A DNA stretch of 64,000 bases from Lacicoccus alkaliphilus DSM 16010 (GTDB lineage: Bacteria; Bacillota; Bacilli; Staphylococcales; Salinicoccaceae), in assembly GCF_900142805.1 (NCBI RefSeq), contig NZ_FRCF01000006.1, positions 1 through 64,000 of the forward strand. Direction: 5' to 3'. This document shows, piece after piece, positions 39,170 through 51,863 of the stretch; positions within the stretch are counted from its first letter, which is position 1; each line of letters starts with the position of its first letter. Made by a program: the position numbers and the translations under genes. The notes under the pieces were generated by a model. It had not been told where the DNA came from, did no database searches, and saw only the letters and a program-made list of their open reading frames with translations.

Positions 39170-40401
39170 ACGATCTGATCATTAAAAATATAAAATCATT
39201 GATATTGCCGAAGCAGTCGGATCAGCCTTTGAAAGGCAGTGAGATGGATGAACTGAAAATCGTTGAAGATGCGATGATCGTCGTGAAGGATGGCAAAGTG
39301 GTCTACGCGGGGGCAGCCGTTGATGAATATGAAGCGGCGGAAGTGATGGATGCCGAAGGCAAAGTCGCCTCCCCTGCCCTCGTCGAACCGCATACGCATG
39401 TCGTCCACGGCGGTTCACGCGAGCATGAGATGGCTTTGAAGCGGCAGGGTGTCGATTACCTGAAGATACTGGAACAGGGCGGCGGCATCCTGAACACCGT
39501 CGAACAGACGCGGCAGGCGTCCTTCGATGAACTGTTGGATAAGGCTTCGGTCAACATCACACGCATGATCCAGCACGGCGTGCTGACGGTCGAAAGCAAA
39601 AGCGGCTACGGGCTGGACCGTGAGAACGAATTGAAGCAGTTGAAAGTATCGAAGGCGCTGGAGGAGAACTTCCCGATTGAGATGCGCCACACCTATCTCG
39701 GGCCGCACGCGATACCGAAAGGCCGTGATGCGGATGAATTCATGGATGAGATGATCGGACTGCTGGATGAGGCGCAAGAATATGCCGATTTTGCGGACGT
39801 GTTCACCGAAACGGGTGTGTTCACGGTCGAACAGTCGAGAAAGTATATGGAAGCGGCACGGGATAAAGGTTTCCGTGTGAAGATCCATGCCGATGAAATC
39901 GATCCGCTCGGCGGACTGGAACTCGCGATCGAACAGGATGCAGTGAGCGCCGACCATCTCGTCGCTGCGAGTGAGGCAGGCAAAAAGCAGCTCGCGGATT
40001 CCGATACCGTCGCGGTGCTCCTGCCGGGCACGACGTTTTATCTCGGCAAGGAGAAGTACGCCGACGCCCGCGGCATGATCGACGGCGGCGGCGCGGTGAG
40101 CATTGCCACCGACTACAACCCGGGCAGCTGCGTCACCGACAATCTTCAGTTGATCATGGCCATCGCCGCATTGAAGCTGAAGATGACACCAAATGAGATT
40201 TGGAACGCGGTCACCGTCAATGCCGCACATGCCATCGATGCGCCCGACCGCGGGACGCTCGAGGCCGGCGATGATGCCAATATCGTCATCTGGGATGCGC
40301 CGAACCACGAGTACATCCCCTATCACTACGGCGTGAACCATGCATATAAAGTGATTGCGGACGGAAAGCTGCTGTATGAGCGTCCGGGGCTGATGTTTTA
40401 A
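39166..40401 (+). CDS. hutI: Imidazolonepropionase
   Basis: 411 residues, amidohydrolase fold. Metal and substrate blocks are [43 protein letters not shown] and TDYNPGSC. It opens the imidazolone ring to N-formimidoyl-glutamate. No hutG follows; the next gene is serS with its own leader, so the last step must be encoded elsewhere. Confidence 0.97.
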   Translation: MNDLIIKNIKSLILPKQSDQPLKGSEMDELKIVEDAMIVVKDGKVVYAGAAVDEYEAAEVMDAEGKVASPALVEPHTHVVHGGSREHEMALKRQGVDYLKILEQGGGILNTVEQTRQASFDELLDKASVNITRMIQHGVLTVESKSGYGLDRENELKQLKVSKALEENFPIEMRHTYLGPHAIPKGRDADEFMDEMIGLLDEAQEYADFADVFTETGVFTVEQSRKYMEAARDKGFRVKIHADEIDPLGGLELAIEQDAVSADHLVAASEAGKKQLADSDTVAVLLPGTTFYLGKEKYADARGMIDGGGAVSIATDYNPGSCVTDNLQLIMAIAALKLKMTPNEIWNAVTVNAAHAIDAPDRGTLEAGDDANIVIWDAPNHEYIPYHYGVNHAYKVIADGKLLYERPGLMF

Positions 40402-40556
40402 CAATGAGGATCGTTTGGAAGGCCGGATTCGTAAGGGGGGCTCAAAAAACCATGAAGGTTGCGAAAAGCACCCGATATACAGAATTCAGACCGCCCTGCG
40501 CCCGCCAATACACGCTCATTCGCTTGCATTTTCCGGCTCCACGTTATAAAATGACA

Positions 40557-42100
<1,544 letters not shown>

Positions 42101-42115
42101 TATATCATAGTCAAT

Positions 42116-42136
42116 GCTCCTATTCCTTATAGGAGC
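42116..42136 (+). terminator. Weak terminator after serS
   Basis: GCTCCTAT/ATAGGAGC hairpin followed by TTTATT, 15 bases after the serS stop. Confidence 0.6.
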
Positions 42137-42164
42137 TTTATTGCGTATTTGAAAGGGTGTTTAT

Positions 42165-43085
42165 TTGAAACCAAATGTTTCGCTGGGTCAGACGTTTCTT
42201 GCGATATTGATCAGCTTCATATTCATCACCATCACATCTCTGAGCGTCTTGCTCGGCGCAGTGATCCTGCCGCTCGTCGTTTATTATCTACTCAATATAA
42301 AACATAAATCCAATTATCATTTCTGGCTGATATTCATCAGCTTCATGTTACCTGCTTTTCTGTTCCTGACACCCGTAGTATGGATGTGGTTTGTGGTATT
42401 ATATATATTGACTGCAGTGCTGTATCATACTTTGAGTAAAGGTTTTTCACAGGAACTGACGCTTTTCTACGGCACATTCGCGTTGATGCTGAGCGTCGTG
42501 GGCGGACTGAACCTCCTTCAGATGACGGGGATCATCAACCCGCTGGCAGATACATATACGGATGTAAGGAACTGGTATGTTGAACAGGTGGAAGACGTGG
42601 ACGTCCTCAATTTTGCCGCACTGGATGCAGATCTCTTCAGGACGGCGCTTGATCAGCTGTTCATCCAGCTGCCGGCGTTCATCACGGTCGCCTCGTTCTT
42701 CGTCGTGCTCTACACCGTATTGATGTTGAGATTGCTGTTACAGAATAAAGAACTGCAGGCCTGGCCATATATGTCTTTCAAGGACTGGGCCTTCCCGAGG
42801 TTCATACTCTATTTATTCTTCATCCTTTATATCATCTCGCTCTTTACATCCAATGACGACACATTCGGAACGATCATCAGCAATGCCTATGTGGTTGTTG
42901 AATGGGCAGTGTTCCTGCACGGGTTGAGTTTCGCTTATTTCTTCTTCCTGGAGAAGAAGCTGAACAAGGTCGTCGCAATCCTGCTGCTGATACCGCTTGC
43001 GATACTCAGGCCTTTGACGATCATCATCGGTCTTTTGGAAATGGTATTCAGGTTTAGATTATTGATGAAACAAAAAAGGAAGTGA
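42165..43085 (+). CDS. YybS-family membrane protein (DUF2232)
   Basis: 306 residues with about eight membrane helices and a basic C-terminus (MKQKRK). DUF2232 proteins are regularly encoded just before gdpP; function is unknown. The start is TTG at 42165, five bases after AAAGGGTG. The stop overlaps the gdpP ribosome-site region, so the two are co-translated. Confidence 0.88.
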   Translation: MKPNVSLGQTFLAILISFIFITITSLSVLLGAVILPLVVYYLLNIKHKSNYHFWLIFISFMLPAFLFLTPVVWMWFVVLYILTAVLYHTLSKGFSQELTLFYGTFALMLSVVGGLNLLQMTGIINPLADTYTDVRNWYVEQVEDVDVLNFAALDADLFRTALDQLFIQLPAFITVASFFVVLYTVLMLRLLLQNKELQAWPYMSFKDWAFPRFILYLFFILYIISLFTSNDDTFGTIISNAYVVVEWAVFLHGLSFAYFFFLEKKLNKVVAILLLIPLAILRPLTIIIGLLEMVFRFRLLMKQKRK

Positions 43086-43090
43086 AGCAG

Positions 43091-45067
43091 ATGTTCAACA
43101 TTATAGATAAAAAGTTGATTTATATCCCTTTTGGAATCGCTGTATTCCACATATTAGTGTTGAATATCTTCGTGATGGCCAATCATGTGCGATTGGGCCT
43201 CATCGTCCTGTTGTTCAGCATCCTTCTGATGCTTGCCGTATTCATGTATCTGGCGCGGTCCATCACGAGCAGCGAGGAACGTTCAAGGAAAATCGTCTAC
43301 GGCATCGCCGGGTCGCGTAAATACGCGGTCGACGAACTTCCGGTCGGTCTGATCCTCCTGAATGATGATGATGAAATCGACTATATGAACCCGCATATCC
43401 TTGAAAAACTGGGCAATGAAAAAATCGGCGAACCCATCAACCGGATCTTCTCGAACATCATGACCGCCCTGAAAGCGAATAACATGAAAGTGATCGAGTC
43501 TTCATATGATGAAAAGGACTACCGCATCTTCTGGGAAGAGGAACATAAGGCACTGCACCTGTTCGATATAAGCAGACAGCGTCAGCTGGAGAGCCGTGTG
43601 GAAGAAAAAACGCCGGTCATCGGGATACTCTACCTCGATAACTATGATGATGTCACCCAGAATATGAGTGAAGCTTTGAAAAGTGAACTGAACAACTCGA
43701 TCACCAACACGATCAATGACTGGGCCAACCGTCATAACGTCTATATCAGACGCTTTTCACAGGACCGGTTCATCATCGTCTTGAATTCCAAGATACTGAA
43801 AGATATTGAGGAGACGCGTTTCAACCTGCTGGATGAAGTCCGTGACCGCTCCGATGAAATCGGTGTGCAGATCACACTCAGCATCGGCATCGGCGAAGGT
43901 ACGGATGAGTTCATCGAGATCGGCGAACTCGCGCAGTCCTCCCTTGATCTTGCACTCGGGCGCGGCGGTGACCAGGTGGCGATCAAGGCGGCAAACGGCA
44001 ACGCGAGATTCTACGGCGGCAAGACCGACCCGATGGAGAAGCGGACACGCGTCAAAGCACGGGTCGTTGCTCATGCGCTCCGCGATATCCTCCTTGAAGG
44101 GGACAACGTGCTCATCATGGGGCATAAGCGTCCGGATATGGACTCCCTCGGGGCGTCCCTCGGGGTGGCCCGTCTTGCTTCGATGAACGGCATCGAAGCG
44201 CGTATCATTTTAAATGAAGAGGATGTAGATGATACCATGCAAAGGGTGATGAATGAAGTCACCGGGCGTGAAGATCTTCTGGATAAATTCGTGACCAGCG
44301 AGGATGCCTGGAATCTGATGAATCCGAAGACGACCGTGGTCGTCGTGGATACACACCGGCCGGGGATGGTGCTGGATGAGGACATCCTGAACAAGGCGGC
44401 CCGTAAAGTCGTCATCGACCATCACAGGCGCGGCGATGACATCATTTCAAATCCCCTCCTCGTCTATATGGAACCATACGCTTCCAGTGCGAGCGAGCTT
44501 GTTGCCGAGCTGATCGAATACCAGAATGTCGAAAAGCGCCTGTCACGCATTGAAGCGACCGTGATGCTCACCGGCATCATCGTCGATACGAGAAACTATA
44601 CACTGCGCACCGGCTCACGTACATTCGATGCGGCAAGCTTCCTGAGAAGTCATGGTGCGGATCCCGTCCTTGCACAGACATTCCTTAAAGATGATATTGA
44701 TACGTTCATCGCCCGGAGTGATCTGATCAAGTCGGCGGAAATCCTCGACAATGGTGTCGCAATCGTCAAATCAGATGAGGCACTGAGCTATCATCCGGTG
44801 ACGGTCGCCCAGGCGGCCGATCAGCTGTTGCAGATCGAAGGCGTCAAAGCATCGTTTGTCATGGCGTACCGTGAAGATGACTCGGTCGGCATTTCCGCCC
44901 GCTCATTCGGCGAAATAAATGTCCAGCTCATCATGGAAGCCCTCGGCGGCGGGGGTCATCTGACAAATGCCGCGACCCGGATCTTGGACCGTCCAATCGA
45001 TCTGGTATATGAAGATTTAGTCAAAGTGATTGATGAAGCTTTAGAAAACAGGAGTGAAGAAGAATGA
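43091..45067 (+). CDS. gdpP: Cyclic di-AMP phosphodiesterase GdpP
   Basis: 658 residues: two N-terminal membrane helices (about 10-55), a PAS-like domain, a degenerate GGDEF domain (about 170-300) and a DHH/DHHA1 phosphodiesterase ([44 protein letters not shown]). It hydrolyses c-di-AMP and so affects osmolyte uptake, wall stress and beta-lactam tolerance in staphylococci. ATG at 43091 lies nine bases after AAGGAA; a GTG three codons earlier has poor spacing. It overlaps rplI by four bases. Confidence 0.95.
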   Translation: MFNIIDKKLIYIPFGIAVFHILVLNIFVMANHVRLGLIVLLFSILLMLAVFMYLARSITSSEERSRKIVYGIAGSRKYAVDELPVGLILLNDDDEIDYMNPHILEKLGNEKIGEPINRIFSNIMTALKANNMKVIESSYDEKDYRIFWEEEHKALHLFDISRQRQLESRVEEKTPVIGILYLDNYDDVTQNMSEALKSELNNSITNTINDWANRHNVYIRRFSQDRFIIVLNSKILKDIEETRFNLLDEVRDRSDEIGVQITLSIGIGEGTDEFIEIGELAQSSLDLALGRGGDQVAIKAANGNARFYGGKTDPMEKRTRVKARVVAHALRDILLEGDNVLIMGHKRPDMDSLGASLGVARLASMNGIEARIILNEEDVDDTMQRVMNEVTGREDLLDKFVTSEDAWNLMNPKTTVVVVDTHRPGMVLDEDILNKAARKVVIDHHRRGDDIISNPLLVYMEPYASSASELVAELIEYQNVEKRLSRIEATVMLTGIIVDTRNYTLRTGSRTFDAASFLRSHGADPVLAQTFLKDDIDTFIARSDLIKSAEILDNGVAIVKSDEALSYHPVTVAQAADQLLQIEGVKASFVMAYREDDSVGISARSFGEINVQLIMEALGGGGHLTNAATRILDRPIDLVYEDLVKVIDEALENRSEEE

Positions 45068-45510
45068 AAGTGATATTCCTAAAAGATGTAAAGAATCAGG
45101 GTAAGAAAGGCGAAGTGAAAGATGTTGCGACAGGTTACGCACAGAACTTCCTCATAAAAAAAGGGCTGGCTGAAGAAGCGACGGCCGGGAACCTGGAGAA
45201 ACTCAAACAGCAGAAAGATCAGGATGCACAGGAGAAGGAACAGGAGCTTGTGGATGCACAGCTTTTGAAGACCGAACTTGAATCCAAAGAAGTGGAAATC
45301 AAGACGAAATCCGGTGAAGGCGGCCGGCTGTTCGGTTCGATCAGTTCCAAGCAGGTCGTCGATGCATTCGATAAGCAGCACAACCTTAAAATCGACAAGA
45401 GGAAACTGAATATGGATCAGCCGCTCAAAAGTCTCGGCTACCATAAACTGAAAGTGAAAGTTCACCCGGAAGTCGAGGCGGAAATCAAAGTTCATGTCGT
45501 TGAACAGTAA
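45064..45510 (+). CDS. rplI: 50S ribosomal protein L9
   Basis: 148 residues with the bL9 signature [24 protein letters not shown], a long connecting helix and the C-terminal domain ([16 protein letters not shown]). It binds 23S rRNA near the L1 stalk. It is coupled to gdpP, as in other Firmicutes. Confidence 0.98.
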   Translation: MKVIFLKDVKNQGKKGEVKDVATGYAQNFLIKKGLAEEATAGNLEKLKQQKDQDAQEKEQELVDAQLLKTELESKEVEIKTKSGEGGRLFGSISSKQVVDAFDKQHNLKIDKRKLNMDQPLKSLGYHKLKVKVHPEVEAEIKVHVVEQ

Positions 45511-45536
45511 CATGCATTGCAAAGGAGGGGTTGATT

Positions 45537-46925
45537 ATGAATGGCAATCACCAGATGCCGCATGATGTTGAAGCAGAACAGTCGGTATTGGGTGCGATTT
45601 TAGTCAATCCCGAAATCTTCATAACGATCCAGGAGAGGCTGGATCCTGAAGATTTCTACCGCAATGAGCATCAGCAGATATTCCGCGCCCTGGCGCTCTT
45701 AAGTGAAGAACGTACACAGATCGACCTCGTGACGCTCACCAATCAGCTGCGTGCGATGGATCAGCTGAATGTGGTCGGCGGACCGAGGTACCTCGGGGAA
45801 TTGTCCGAGTTCGTGCCGACCAGCCTGAACTGGTCATTCTACACCGACATCGTCAGCAAGTATTCACTGCGCAGGAAACTGATCGAAACAGTGAGCCAGA
45901 TCGCAACGGACGGCTTCTCCGAAGAGGTTGAGATTGAAGACATATTGAATGAAGCCGAAAGCAGGATCATGTCGATTTCCGAATCCCGCCGCAACGAAGG
46001 GTTCAAATCGATGAAGTCCGTCGTGCACGAAGTGTATGAGCAGGTCGAGGCGAGGGCCGGACAGAAGTCTCTGACGACCGGTATCCCGACAGGCTACCGG
46101 GACCTCGACTTCATGACATCCGGTTTCAACCGGAATGACCTGATCATCATCGCCGCCCGCCCCTCCATGGGTAAGACGGCGTTTGCCCTGAACATCGCAG
46201 GCCATGTCGGAACGTCGCAGGATAAGTACACCGTCGCAATCTTCTCCCTTGAGATGGGCGCCGACCAGCTGGTGACGAGGATGATATCATCCAAAGGCAT
46301 GATCGATGCCACCAAACTCAGGCAGGGCAGCCTTGAGCACCAGGACTGGGACAACTTCACGACGGCCATCGGTCAGCTTGCGGATTCCAAAATATTCATC
46401 GATGATACACCGGGCATCCGCGTCACCGACATCCGTTCGAAATGCATGCGGCTGAAACAGGAACACGGCCTCGATATGGTCATCATCGATTATCTGCAGC
46501 TGATCCAGGGATCCGGTTCCCGCGGCAGCGACAACCGTCAGCAGGAAGTCTCGGAAATCTCGAGGATGCTGAAGGCGCTCGCCCGTGAGATGGAATGTCC
46601 GGTCGTCGCCCTTTCCCAGCTGTCGAGAAGTGTCGAATCGCGTCAGGATAAACGTCCGATGATGAGTGACCTTCGGGAATCCGGTTCGATCGAGCAGGAT
46701 GCGGATATCGTCGCATTCCTCTACCGTGAGGATTATTACACACGCGGTGACGGCGAGGAGGAAGACGCCGGCGCCCAGAAGGAACAGGATGAAATAGAAA
46801 TCATCCTGGCCAAGCACCGTAACGGTCCGACGGGCACGGTCAATCTGATATTCAATAAATCATATAGTACGTTTTTTGACCAGGATACAAGAGATTACGG
46901 GGATGGATACATCCCGCCCAACTAA
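45537..46925 (+). CDS. dnaB: Replicative DNA helicase DnaB (DnaC of Bacillus naming)
   Basis: 462 residues: an N-terminal helical domain (DVEAEQSVLGAILVNPE) and a RecA-type motor with Walker A ARPSMGKTAFALN, Walker B MVIIDYLQLI and LRESGSIEQDADIVAFLYR. The hexamer unwinds DNA at the fork. ATG at 45537 after AAAGGAGGGG. Confidence 0.97.
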   Translation: MNGNHQMPHDVEAEQSVLGAILVNPEIFITIQERLDPEDFYRNEHQQIFRALALLSEERTQIDLVTLTNQLRAMDQLNVVGGPRYLGELSEFVPTSLNWSFYTDIVSKYSLRRKLIETVSQIATDGFSEEVEIEDILNEAESRIMSISESRRNEGFKSMKSVVHEVYEQVEARAGQKSLTTGIPTGYRDLDFMTSGFNRNDLIIIAARPSMGKTAFALNIAGHVGTSQDKYTVAIFSLEMGADQLVTRMISSKGMIDATKLRQGSLEHQDWDNFTTAIGQLADSKIFIDDTPGIRVTDIRSKCMRLKQEHGLDMVIIDYLQLIQGSGSRGSDNRQQEVSEISRMLKALAREMECPVVALSQLSRSVESRQDKRPMMSDLRESGSIEQDADIVAFLYREDYYTRGDGEEEDAGAQKEQDEIEIILAKHRNGPTGTVNLIFNKSYSTFFDQDTRDYGDGYIPPN

Positions 46926-46926
46926 A

Positions 46927-46972
46927 ATGCGAATGTTTTTACAGGCGTCCTGTGAAAACGTTCGTATTTTTG
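46927..46972 (+). terminator. Terminator after dnaB
   Basis: Long stem ATGCGAATGTTTTTACAGG/CCTGTGAAAACGTTCGTAT followed by T5, directly after the stop. Confidence 0.9.
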
Positions 46973-47001
46973 TTGCATCTTACAGATGATATTGATAGAA
47001 T
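46973..47001 (+). promoter_or_regulatory. purA promoter
   Basis: TTGCAT (46973-46978), 17-base spacer, TAGAAT (46996-47001), 38 bases before the purA start. No clear PurR box is seen. Confidence 0.65.
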
Positions 47002-47039
47002 GTAAACGGTATTCTATTGAATAAATTGGAGGCTCTTAA

Positions 47040-48326
47040 ATGTCTGGTACAGTAGTGGTTGGAACGCAGTGGGGAGACGAAGGTAAAGGGAAGATAACGG
47101 ATTTCCTGTCAGAAGATGCGAACATCATTGCGCGTTTTTCCGGTGGAAACAACGCGGGTCATACGATTCAATTCGGCGGGGAAACTTATAAGCTGCACCT
47201 CGTTCCGTCGGGTATATTCTATAAAGATAAGTTGTCCCTGATCGGTAACGGTGTGGTGGTTGATCCGTTGTCATTGATCAAAGAACTGGATGGTCTGATC
47301 GAACGCGGCATCGATGTCGATAACCTGCGTATATCCAACAGGGCGCAAGTCATTTTGCCGTATCATCTCGTGCAGGATGAACTTGAAGAAGAAGCACGCG
47401 GTGCAAATAAGATCGGTACGACCAAACGCGGCATCGGCCCGTGCTATGTGGACAAAGTCCAGCGTATCGGCATCCGCATGGCGGATTTGATAGACGATGA
47501 AGTATTCAAAAAACGTCTGGATGAAAATCTGGAAATCAAAAATAAAACGCTCAAAGCGCTGTATGATCATGAAGGCTTTGAATTCGACGACATCTACCTC
47601 CCGTATCTGGAGGCGGCGAAACGCCTGGCACCTTATGTGGCGGATACTGCGAAAATTCTGGATGATGCCTTCCAGAATGGTGAGAAGGTTTTATTTGAAG
47701 GTGCACAGGGCGTGATGCTCGATGTCGATCACGGTACATATCCGTTCGTCACTTCAAGCAACCCGATCGCCGGGAACGTCATGGTCGGCTGCGGTGTCGG
47801 CCCGACGAATGTGAAAAGCATCGTCGGCGTGTGCAAGGCATATACATCACGTGTCGGCGATGGACCCTTTCCCACTGAACTGTTCGACGACCAGGGAGAG
47901 CATATCCGTGAAGTCGGCCGTGAATACGGCACGACGACAGGACGTGCGCGCCGTGTCGGCTGGTTCGATACCGTCGTCGTCCGCCATTCAAGACGCGTCA
48001 GCGGTATCACCGACCTGTCTCTGAATTCGATCGATGTCCTGAGCGGACTTGAGACGGTCAAACTTTGTGTGGCCTACGAAATCGACGGCAGGGAGATCAC
48101 GGAATATCCTGCGACACTCGATGCCCTTGAACGTGCCAAACCGGTATATAAAGAAATGCCGGGCTGGAGCGAAGACATCACAGGTGTCAAACATCTGGAT
48201 GAACTGCCTGAGAATGCGCTCAATTATCTGCGTGAAATTGAAAGACTCTGTAATGTCAGGGTGTCGATCTTCAGTGTCGGCCCCGACCGTACACAGACGA
48301 ACCTTTTGAAAGATTTCTGGAACTGA
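47040..48326 (+). CDS. purA: Adenylosuccinate synthetase
   Basis: 428 residues. The P-loop [37 protein letters not shown] and [13 protein letters not shown] are family signatures. It joins IMP and aspartate using GTP in the first step to AMP. ATG follows GGAGG with eight-base spacing. Confidence 0.98.
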   Translation: MSGTVVVGTQWGDEGKGKITDFLSEDANIIARFSGGNNAGHTIQFGGETYKLHLVPSGIFYKDKLSLIGNGVVVDPLSLIKELDGLIERGIDVDNLRISNRAQVILPYHLVQDELEEEARGANKIGTTKRGIGPCYVDKVQRIGIRMADLIDDEVFKKRLDENLEIKNKTLKALYDHEGFEFDDIYLPYLEAAKRLAPYVADTAKILDDAFQNGEKVLFEGAQGVMLDVDHGTYPFVTSSNPIAGNVMVGCGVGPTNVKSIVGVCKAYTSRVGDGPFPTELFDDQGEHIREVGREYGTTTGRARRVGWFDTVVVRHSRRVSGITDLSLNSIDVLSGLETVKLCVAYEIDGREITEYPATLDALERAKPVYKEMPGWSEDITGVKHLDELPENALNYLREIERLCNVRVSIFSVGPDRTQTNLLKDFWN

Positions 48327-48339
48327 TTTTCCGGCCGGG

Positions 48340-48363
48340 ACCCGCTGCTGCGGGTCTTTTTTG
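48340..48363 (+). terminator. Terminator after purA
   Basis: GACCCGC/GCGGGTC with loop TGCT and six T. The first, truncated unit of the tandem repeat starts in its T-run. Confidence 0.9.
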
Positions 48364-48790
48364 ATTTCCGGTGGATTCGATTAACTTTTTGATTTCCGGT
48401 GACTTAATCGATTCCGGCTTCGCAATTCGATTACCTTGTCTGATTTCCGGTGACTTAATCGATTCCGGCTTCGCAATTCGATTACCTTGTCTGATTTCCA
48501 GTGACTTAATCGATTCCGGCTTCGCAATTCGATTACCTTGTCTGATTTCCGGTGACTTAATCGATTCCGGCTTCGCAATTCGATTACCTTGTCTGATTTC
48601 CGGTGACTTAATCGATTCCGGCTTCGCAATTCGATTACCTTGTCTGATTTCCCATGACTTAATCGATTCCGGCTTCGCAATTCGATTACCTTGTCTGATT
48701 TCCCATGACTTAATCGATTCCGGCTTCGCAATTCGATTATCTTGTCTGATTTCCGGTGACTTAATCGATTCTGGCTCTGTAATCGAATAA
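48363..48790. repeat. 51-bp tandem repeat (minisatellite)
   Basis: Units begin with TGATTTCC at 48390, 48441, 48492, 48543, 48594, 48645, 48696 and 48747, exactly 51 bp apart. A 27-bp shortened unit sits at 48363 and the last unit decays after about 40 bp. Variation is limited to a few bases (GG, AG or CA after TGATTTCC; TACC or TATC near the end). Each unit contains AATCGA and TCGATT in opposite order, able to form a stem with a 15-base loop. As 51 is divisible by three, long frames stay open (plus strand 48371-48790; minus strand two frames) with 17-residue periodic peptides, but none has good start signals. Coding status is doubtful. Confidence 0.95.
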
Positions 48791-48900
48791 AAGCCATCTC
48801 CTTTAAATATCCCCCATCCCCACCCCGCCAACAAGTTCCTGAAAGTTTCAAAATAAAACTGGCAAAACTAAAAAAACCTCATTAATTCTCCACAATTGTG

Positions 48901-48930
48901 TTGAAATCGAAAATACTTTCATGTTATAAT
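48901..48930 (+). promoter_or_regulatory. Promoter of the tRNA-Glu/tRNA-Asp unit
   Basis: TTGAAA (48901-48906), 18-base spacer, TATAAT (48925-48930), 22 bases before the first tRNA. Confidence 0.75.
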
Positions 48931-48952
48931 CAATCTTGTGCCATAGAATGAT

Positions 48953-49024
48953 GGCCCGTTGGTCAAGTGGTTAAGACACCGCCCTTTCACGGCGGTAACA
49001 CGGGTTCGAATCCCGTACGGGTCA
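48953..49024 (+). tRNA. tRNA-Glu (anticodon UUC)
   Basis: Complete cloverleaf: acceptor GGCCCGT/ACGGGTC, anticodon stem CCGCC/GGCGG with loop CTTTCAC (anticodon TTC at 48986-48988), T-arm ACGGGTTCGAATCCCGT. CCA is not encoded. The purA-tRNA-Glu-tRNA-Asp-walR order is the same as in S. aureus. Confidence 0.97.
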
Positions 49025-49062
49025 CTTTTTTACAAAATTCAAATACAGACATCCATTGATAT

Positions 49063-49135
49063 GGTCCCGTGGTGTAGCGGTTAACATGCCTGCCTGTCAC
49101 GCAGGAGATCGCGGGTTCAATTCCCGTCGGGACCG
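49063..49135 (+). tRNA. tRNA-Asp (anticodon GUC)
   Basis: Acceptor GGTCCCG/CGGGACC with discriminator G, anticodon stem CCTGC/GCAGG with loop CTGTCAC (GTC at 49096-49098), T-arm GCGGGTTCAATTCCCGT. CCA is not encoded. It lies 38 bases after tRNA-Glu, same transcript. Confidence 0.97.
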
Positions 49136-49144
49136 TCCTACAAA

Positions 49145-49175
49145 AGTCATCAACATCCGTGTTGGTGACTTTTTT
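49145..49175 (+). terminator. Terminator after the tRNA genes
   Basis: AGTCATCAAC/GTTGGTGACT hairpin followed by T6. Confidence 0.88.
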
Positions 49176-49306
49176 GTACTCATCAAATTCCCGTATAATG
49201 GATAATTTTATTGAAAAATGATACATTATGGTTGGGTAATTTTATAATTTGAGATTAAATGTGAAAGATATATCAACATAACCGACAATTAAAGTGAGGG
49301 AAGATA

Positions 49307-50008
49307 ATGCCAAAAAAAATAGTGGTCGTCGATGATGAACGTCCAATTGCGGACATACTGGAATTCAATTTGGAAAAAGAGGGCTATGAAGTCCACAGTG
49401 CTTATGACGGCAATGATGCACTGGATCTTATTCTGGAAGTGGTGCCGGACATCGTGCTGCTGGATATCATGCTGCCGGGCATGGACGGTATGGAAGTCTG
49501 CCGGGAAGTCAGGAAGAAACATGACATGCCGATCATCATGCTGACGGCAAAAGACTCAGAAATCGATAAAGTGCTCGGCCTTGAACTGGGGGCGGACGAT
49601 TATGTCACCAAGCCTTTTTCAACAAGGGAACTGATTGCGAGAGTCAAAGCGAACCTGCGCCGTAATAACGCCCCGGTCCAGAAGGAAGAAGAGCCGGAAA
49701 ATAATAATATAAAGATCAAGGAGATCACCATCCTCCCGGATTCATATTCCATAAAGAAAAATGGCGACAGCATCGACCTGACCCACAGGGAATTCGAACT
49801 GTTCCATTATCTGACCAAGCATATTTCACAGGTGATGACTCGTGAACACCTGTTGGAGACGGTATGGGGTTATGACTATTTCGGAGATGTACGCACCGTG
49901 GATGTGACAGTGCGCCGTCTGCGGGAAAAGATTGAAGATGACCCTTCCCATCCCGAATATCTGATGACACGCAGAGGTGTCGGGTACTTCATCCAGGGCA
50001 ACGAATAA
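49307..50008 (+). CDS. walR: Response regulator WalR (YycF)
   Basis: 233 residues: receiver domain with phospho-acceptor Asp53 in [12 protein letters not shown], conserved Lys in TKPF, and an OmpR-type winged-helix domain (about 130-230; [26 protein letters not shown]). Essential regulator of peptidoglycan hydrolases in Firmicutes. First gene of walRKHIJ. Confidence 0.97.
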   Translation: MPKKIVVVDDERPIADILEFNLEKEGYEVHSAYDGNDALDLILEVVPDIVLLDIMLPGMDGMEVCREVRKKHDMPIIMLTAKDSEIDKVLGLELGADDYVTKPFSTRELIARVKANLRRNNAPVQKEEEPENNNIKIKEITILPDSYSIKKNGDSIDLTHREFELFHYLTKHISQVMTREHLLETVWGYDYFGDVRTVDVTVRRLREKIEDDPSHPEYLMTRRGVGYFIQGNE

Positions 50009-50021
50009 AGGAGCATAATAC

Positions 50022-51863
50022 ATGAAGCAGTTTTTGAGGAATCTGCAATCCCTGCATATTAAGCTGGTCATCATATATGTGCTCCTGATCGTCATCGGGA
50101 TGCAGATCATCGGTTTATATTTCACGAACACGCTTGAACGTGAATTGACCGAAAATTTCCAGGATAATATTGAAACACAGGTGGATCTCATCGATACGAG
50201 GATCCAGGAACTACATACGGAGCATCAGGATGACCTGGAGACACTGGGTGAGGAGATCCAGAGTCTGTTGTCGGAATTCGGCAACCGTCCTGAAATCGAG
50301 GAGATCCGTTTTATAAACCCTGACAACATCCTCATCGGCACAAGCCGTATTTCAAACGAGCCGAATATCGGTTCGCGCATCAATGAACCATTGACCGAGG
50401 AAGCCATTTCAACAGGTGCCAGGAATGATGAGATATACGTCAATGTCAATCAGGACCATCAGCGCACATGGCTGCTCAACCACCCGGTGACGAATGAAGG
50501 TGAAATGCTGGGTGCTATTTATGCTGCCTCGAATATTGAAACGGTTTATCAGCAGCTTGAAGCGATCAACAATACGTTCATCATCGCCACCATCATCTCC
50601 CTTGTCATCACAAGCATCCTCGGGATATTCATAGCGAGGACGATCACCAAACCGATTTCGGATATGAGGAACCAGGCATTGATGATGTCGGAAGGCGATT
50701 ATACATCACGGGTCAAAATCTACAGCAATGACGAAATCGGCGAGCTCGCCGGCTCCTTCAACATCCTCTCGAAGCGGGTCCAGGAAGCCCAGGCCAACAC
50801 CGAAAGTGAAAGGAAGCGCCTGGATTCAGTCATTACGAACATGTCGGAGGGCATCATCGCCACCGACCGTAAAGGCCGCATCACTGTGGTCAACGAGATG
50901 GCCCTGGATATGCTGCACATCCCTAAGGGAGAAGACATTCACGGGAAGAATATGCTGAAGATACTGAGGCTCGATGAGGAGATGTCACTCGAGGATATCC
51001 AGGAGATGAACGAAAGCCAGCTGCTGTTCTCCGACAGTGATGACGAAGCTGCGATACGTGCCAACTTCTCGACCATCTATAAAGATACAGGCTTCATGAA
51101 CGGATATATTGCTGTGCTCCATGATGTCACGGAACAGGAGCGGATTGACAATGAGCGCAGGGAATTCGTGGCCAATGTGTCCCACGAGCTCCGTACTCCG
51201 CTGACTTCGATGCGCTCCTATATTGAAGCACTGCAGGAAGGTGCATGGCAGGATGATCAGCTCGCCCCGCGTTTCCTCAGTGTCACAAGGGAGGAGACCG
51301 ACCGCATGATCCGTCTTGTGGAAGATCTGCTCCAGTTATCAAGGATGGATAATGAAGCTGAGGAAATCAATAAGGAGATCGTCGATTTCAACCTGTTCTT
51401 AAACCGAATCATCGACCGTTTCGAGATGACGCACAAGGACGAAGTGGAATTCATCCGCAATATCCCGGAAATGGCAATGTTTTCCGAAATTGCCGTGGAT
51501 AAGATGAATCAGGTGCTGGACAATGTCATATCGAATGCCATCAAATATTCCAACAGGGAAAACAAACGGGTGGAATTTCATGTGAAACAGAATGTTTTAT
51601 TCAACCGTATGACCATCCGCATCAAAGACAACGGCATGGGCATCCCCGCCAATAAAGTCGACCGCATATTCGAGCGGTTCTACCGCGTGGATAAAGCCCG
51701 TGCACGTAAAAAAGGCGGTACAGGCCTCGGCCTTGCGATTTCAAAAGAGATCATAGAAGCGCATAACGGACGCATCTGGGCCAACAGCCTGGAAGGCGAA
51801 GGCACCACGATATTCATCAACCTGCCGTGTGAGACGCTGGGGGAGGATGGTTGGGATGAATAA
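50022..51863 (+). CDS. walK: Sensor histidine kinase WalK (YycG)
   Basis: 613 residues: TM1 (about 14-34), extracellular sensor domain (about 35-182), TM2 (about 184-205), HAMP, PAS (about 265-370), HisKA with phospho-His388 in [14 protein letters not shown], and a HATPase domain ([27 protein letters not shown]). It senses cell-wall state at the septum and phosphorylates WalR. It lies 13 bases after walR and overlaps walH by eight. Confidence 0.97.
   Translation: MKQFLRNLQSLHIKLVIIYVLLIVIGMQIIGLYFTNTLERELTENFQDNIETQVDLIDTRIQELHTEHQDDLETLGEEIQSLLSEFGNRPEIEEIRFINPDNILIGTSRISNEPNIGSRINEPLTEEAISTGARNDEIYVNVNQDHQRTWLLNHPVTNEGEMLGAIYAASNIETVYQQLEAINNTFIIATIISLVITSILGIFIARTITKPISDMRNQALMMSEGDYTSRVKIYSNDEIGELAGSFNILSKRVQEAQANTESERKRLDSVITNMSEGIIATDRKGRITVVNEMALDMLHIPKGEDIHGKNMLKILRLDEEMSLEDIQEMNESQLLFSDSDDEAAIRANFSTIYKDTGFMNGYIAVLHDVTEQERIDNERREFVANVSHELRTPLTSMRSYIEALQEGAWQDDQLAPRFLSVTREETDRMIRLVEDLLQLSRMDNEAEEINKEIVDFNLFLNRIIDRFEMTHKDEVEFIRNIPEMAMFSEIAVDKMNQVLDNVISNAIKYSNRENKRVEFHVKQNVLFNRMTIRIKDNGMGIPANKVDRIFERFYRVDKARARKKGGTGLGLAISKEIIEAHNGRIWANSLEGEGTTIFINLPCETLGEDGWDE

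Noticed and set aside
48363-48790. CRISPR array
   Set aside because: The repeats are directly adjacent with no variable spacers and no cas genes are near.
48271-48851. Repeat-derived open frames (139, 156 and 187 residues) as genes
   Set aside because: They exist because the repeat unit is a multiple of three; the starts lack properly spaced ribosome sites and one frame runs into purA antisense.
51574-51589. parS-like sequence AATTTCATGTGAAACA inside walK
   Set aside because: Three mismatches to TGTTTCACGTGAAACA, one of them in the central CG; about 0.24 such matches are expected by chance in this window.
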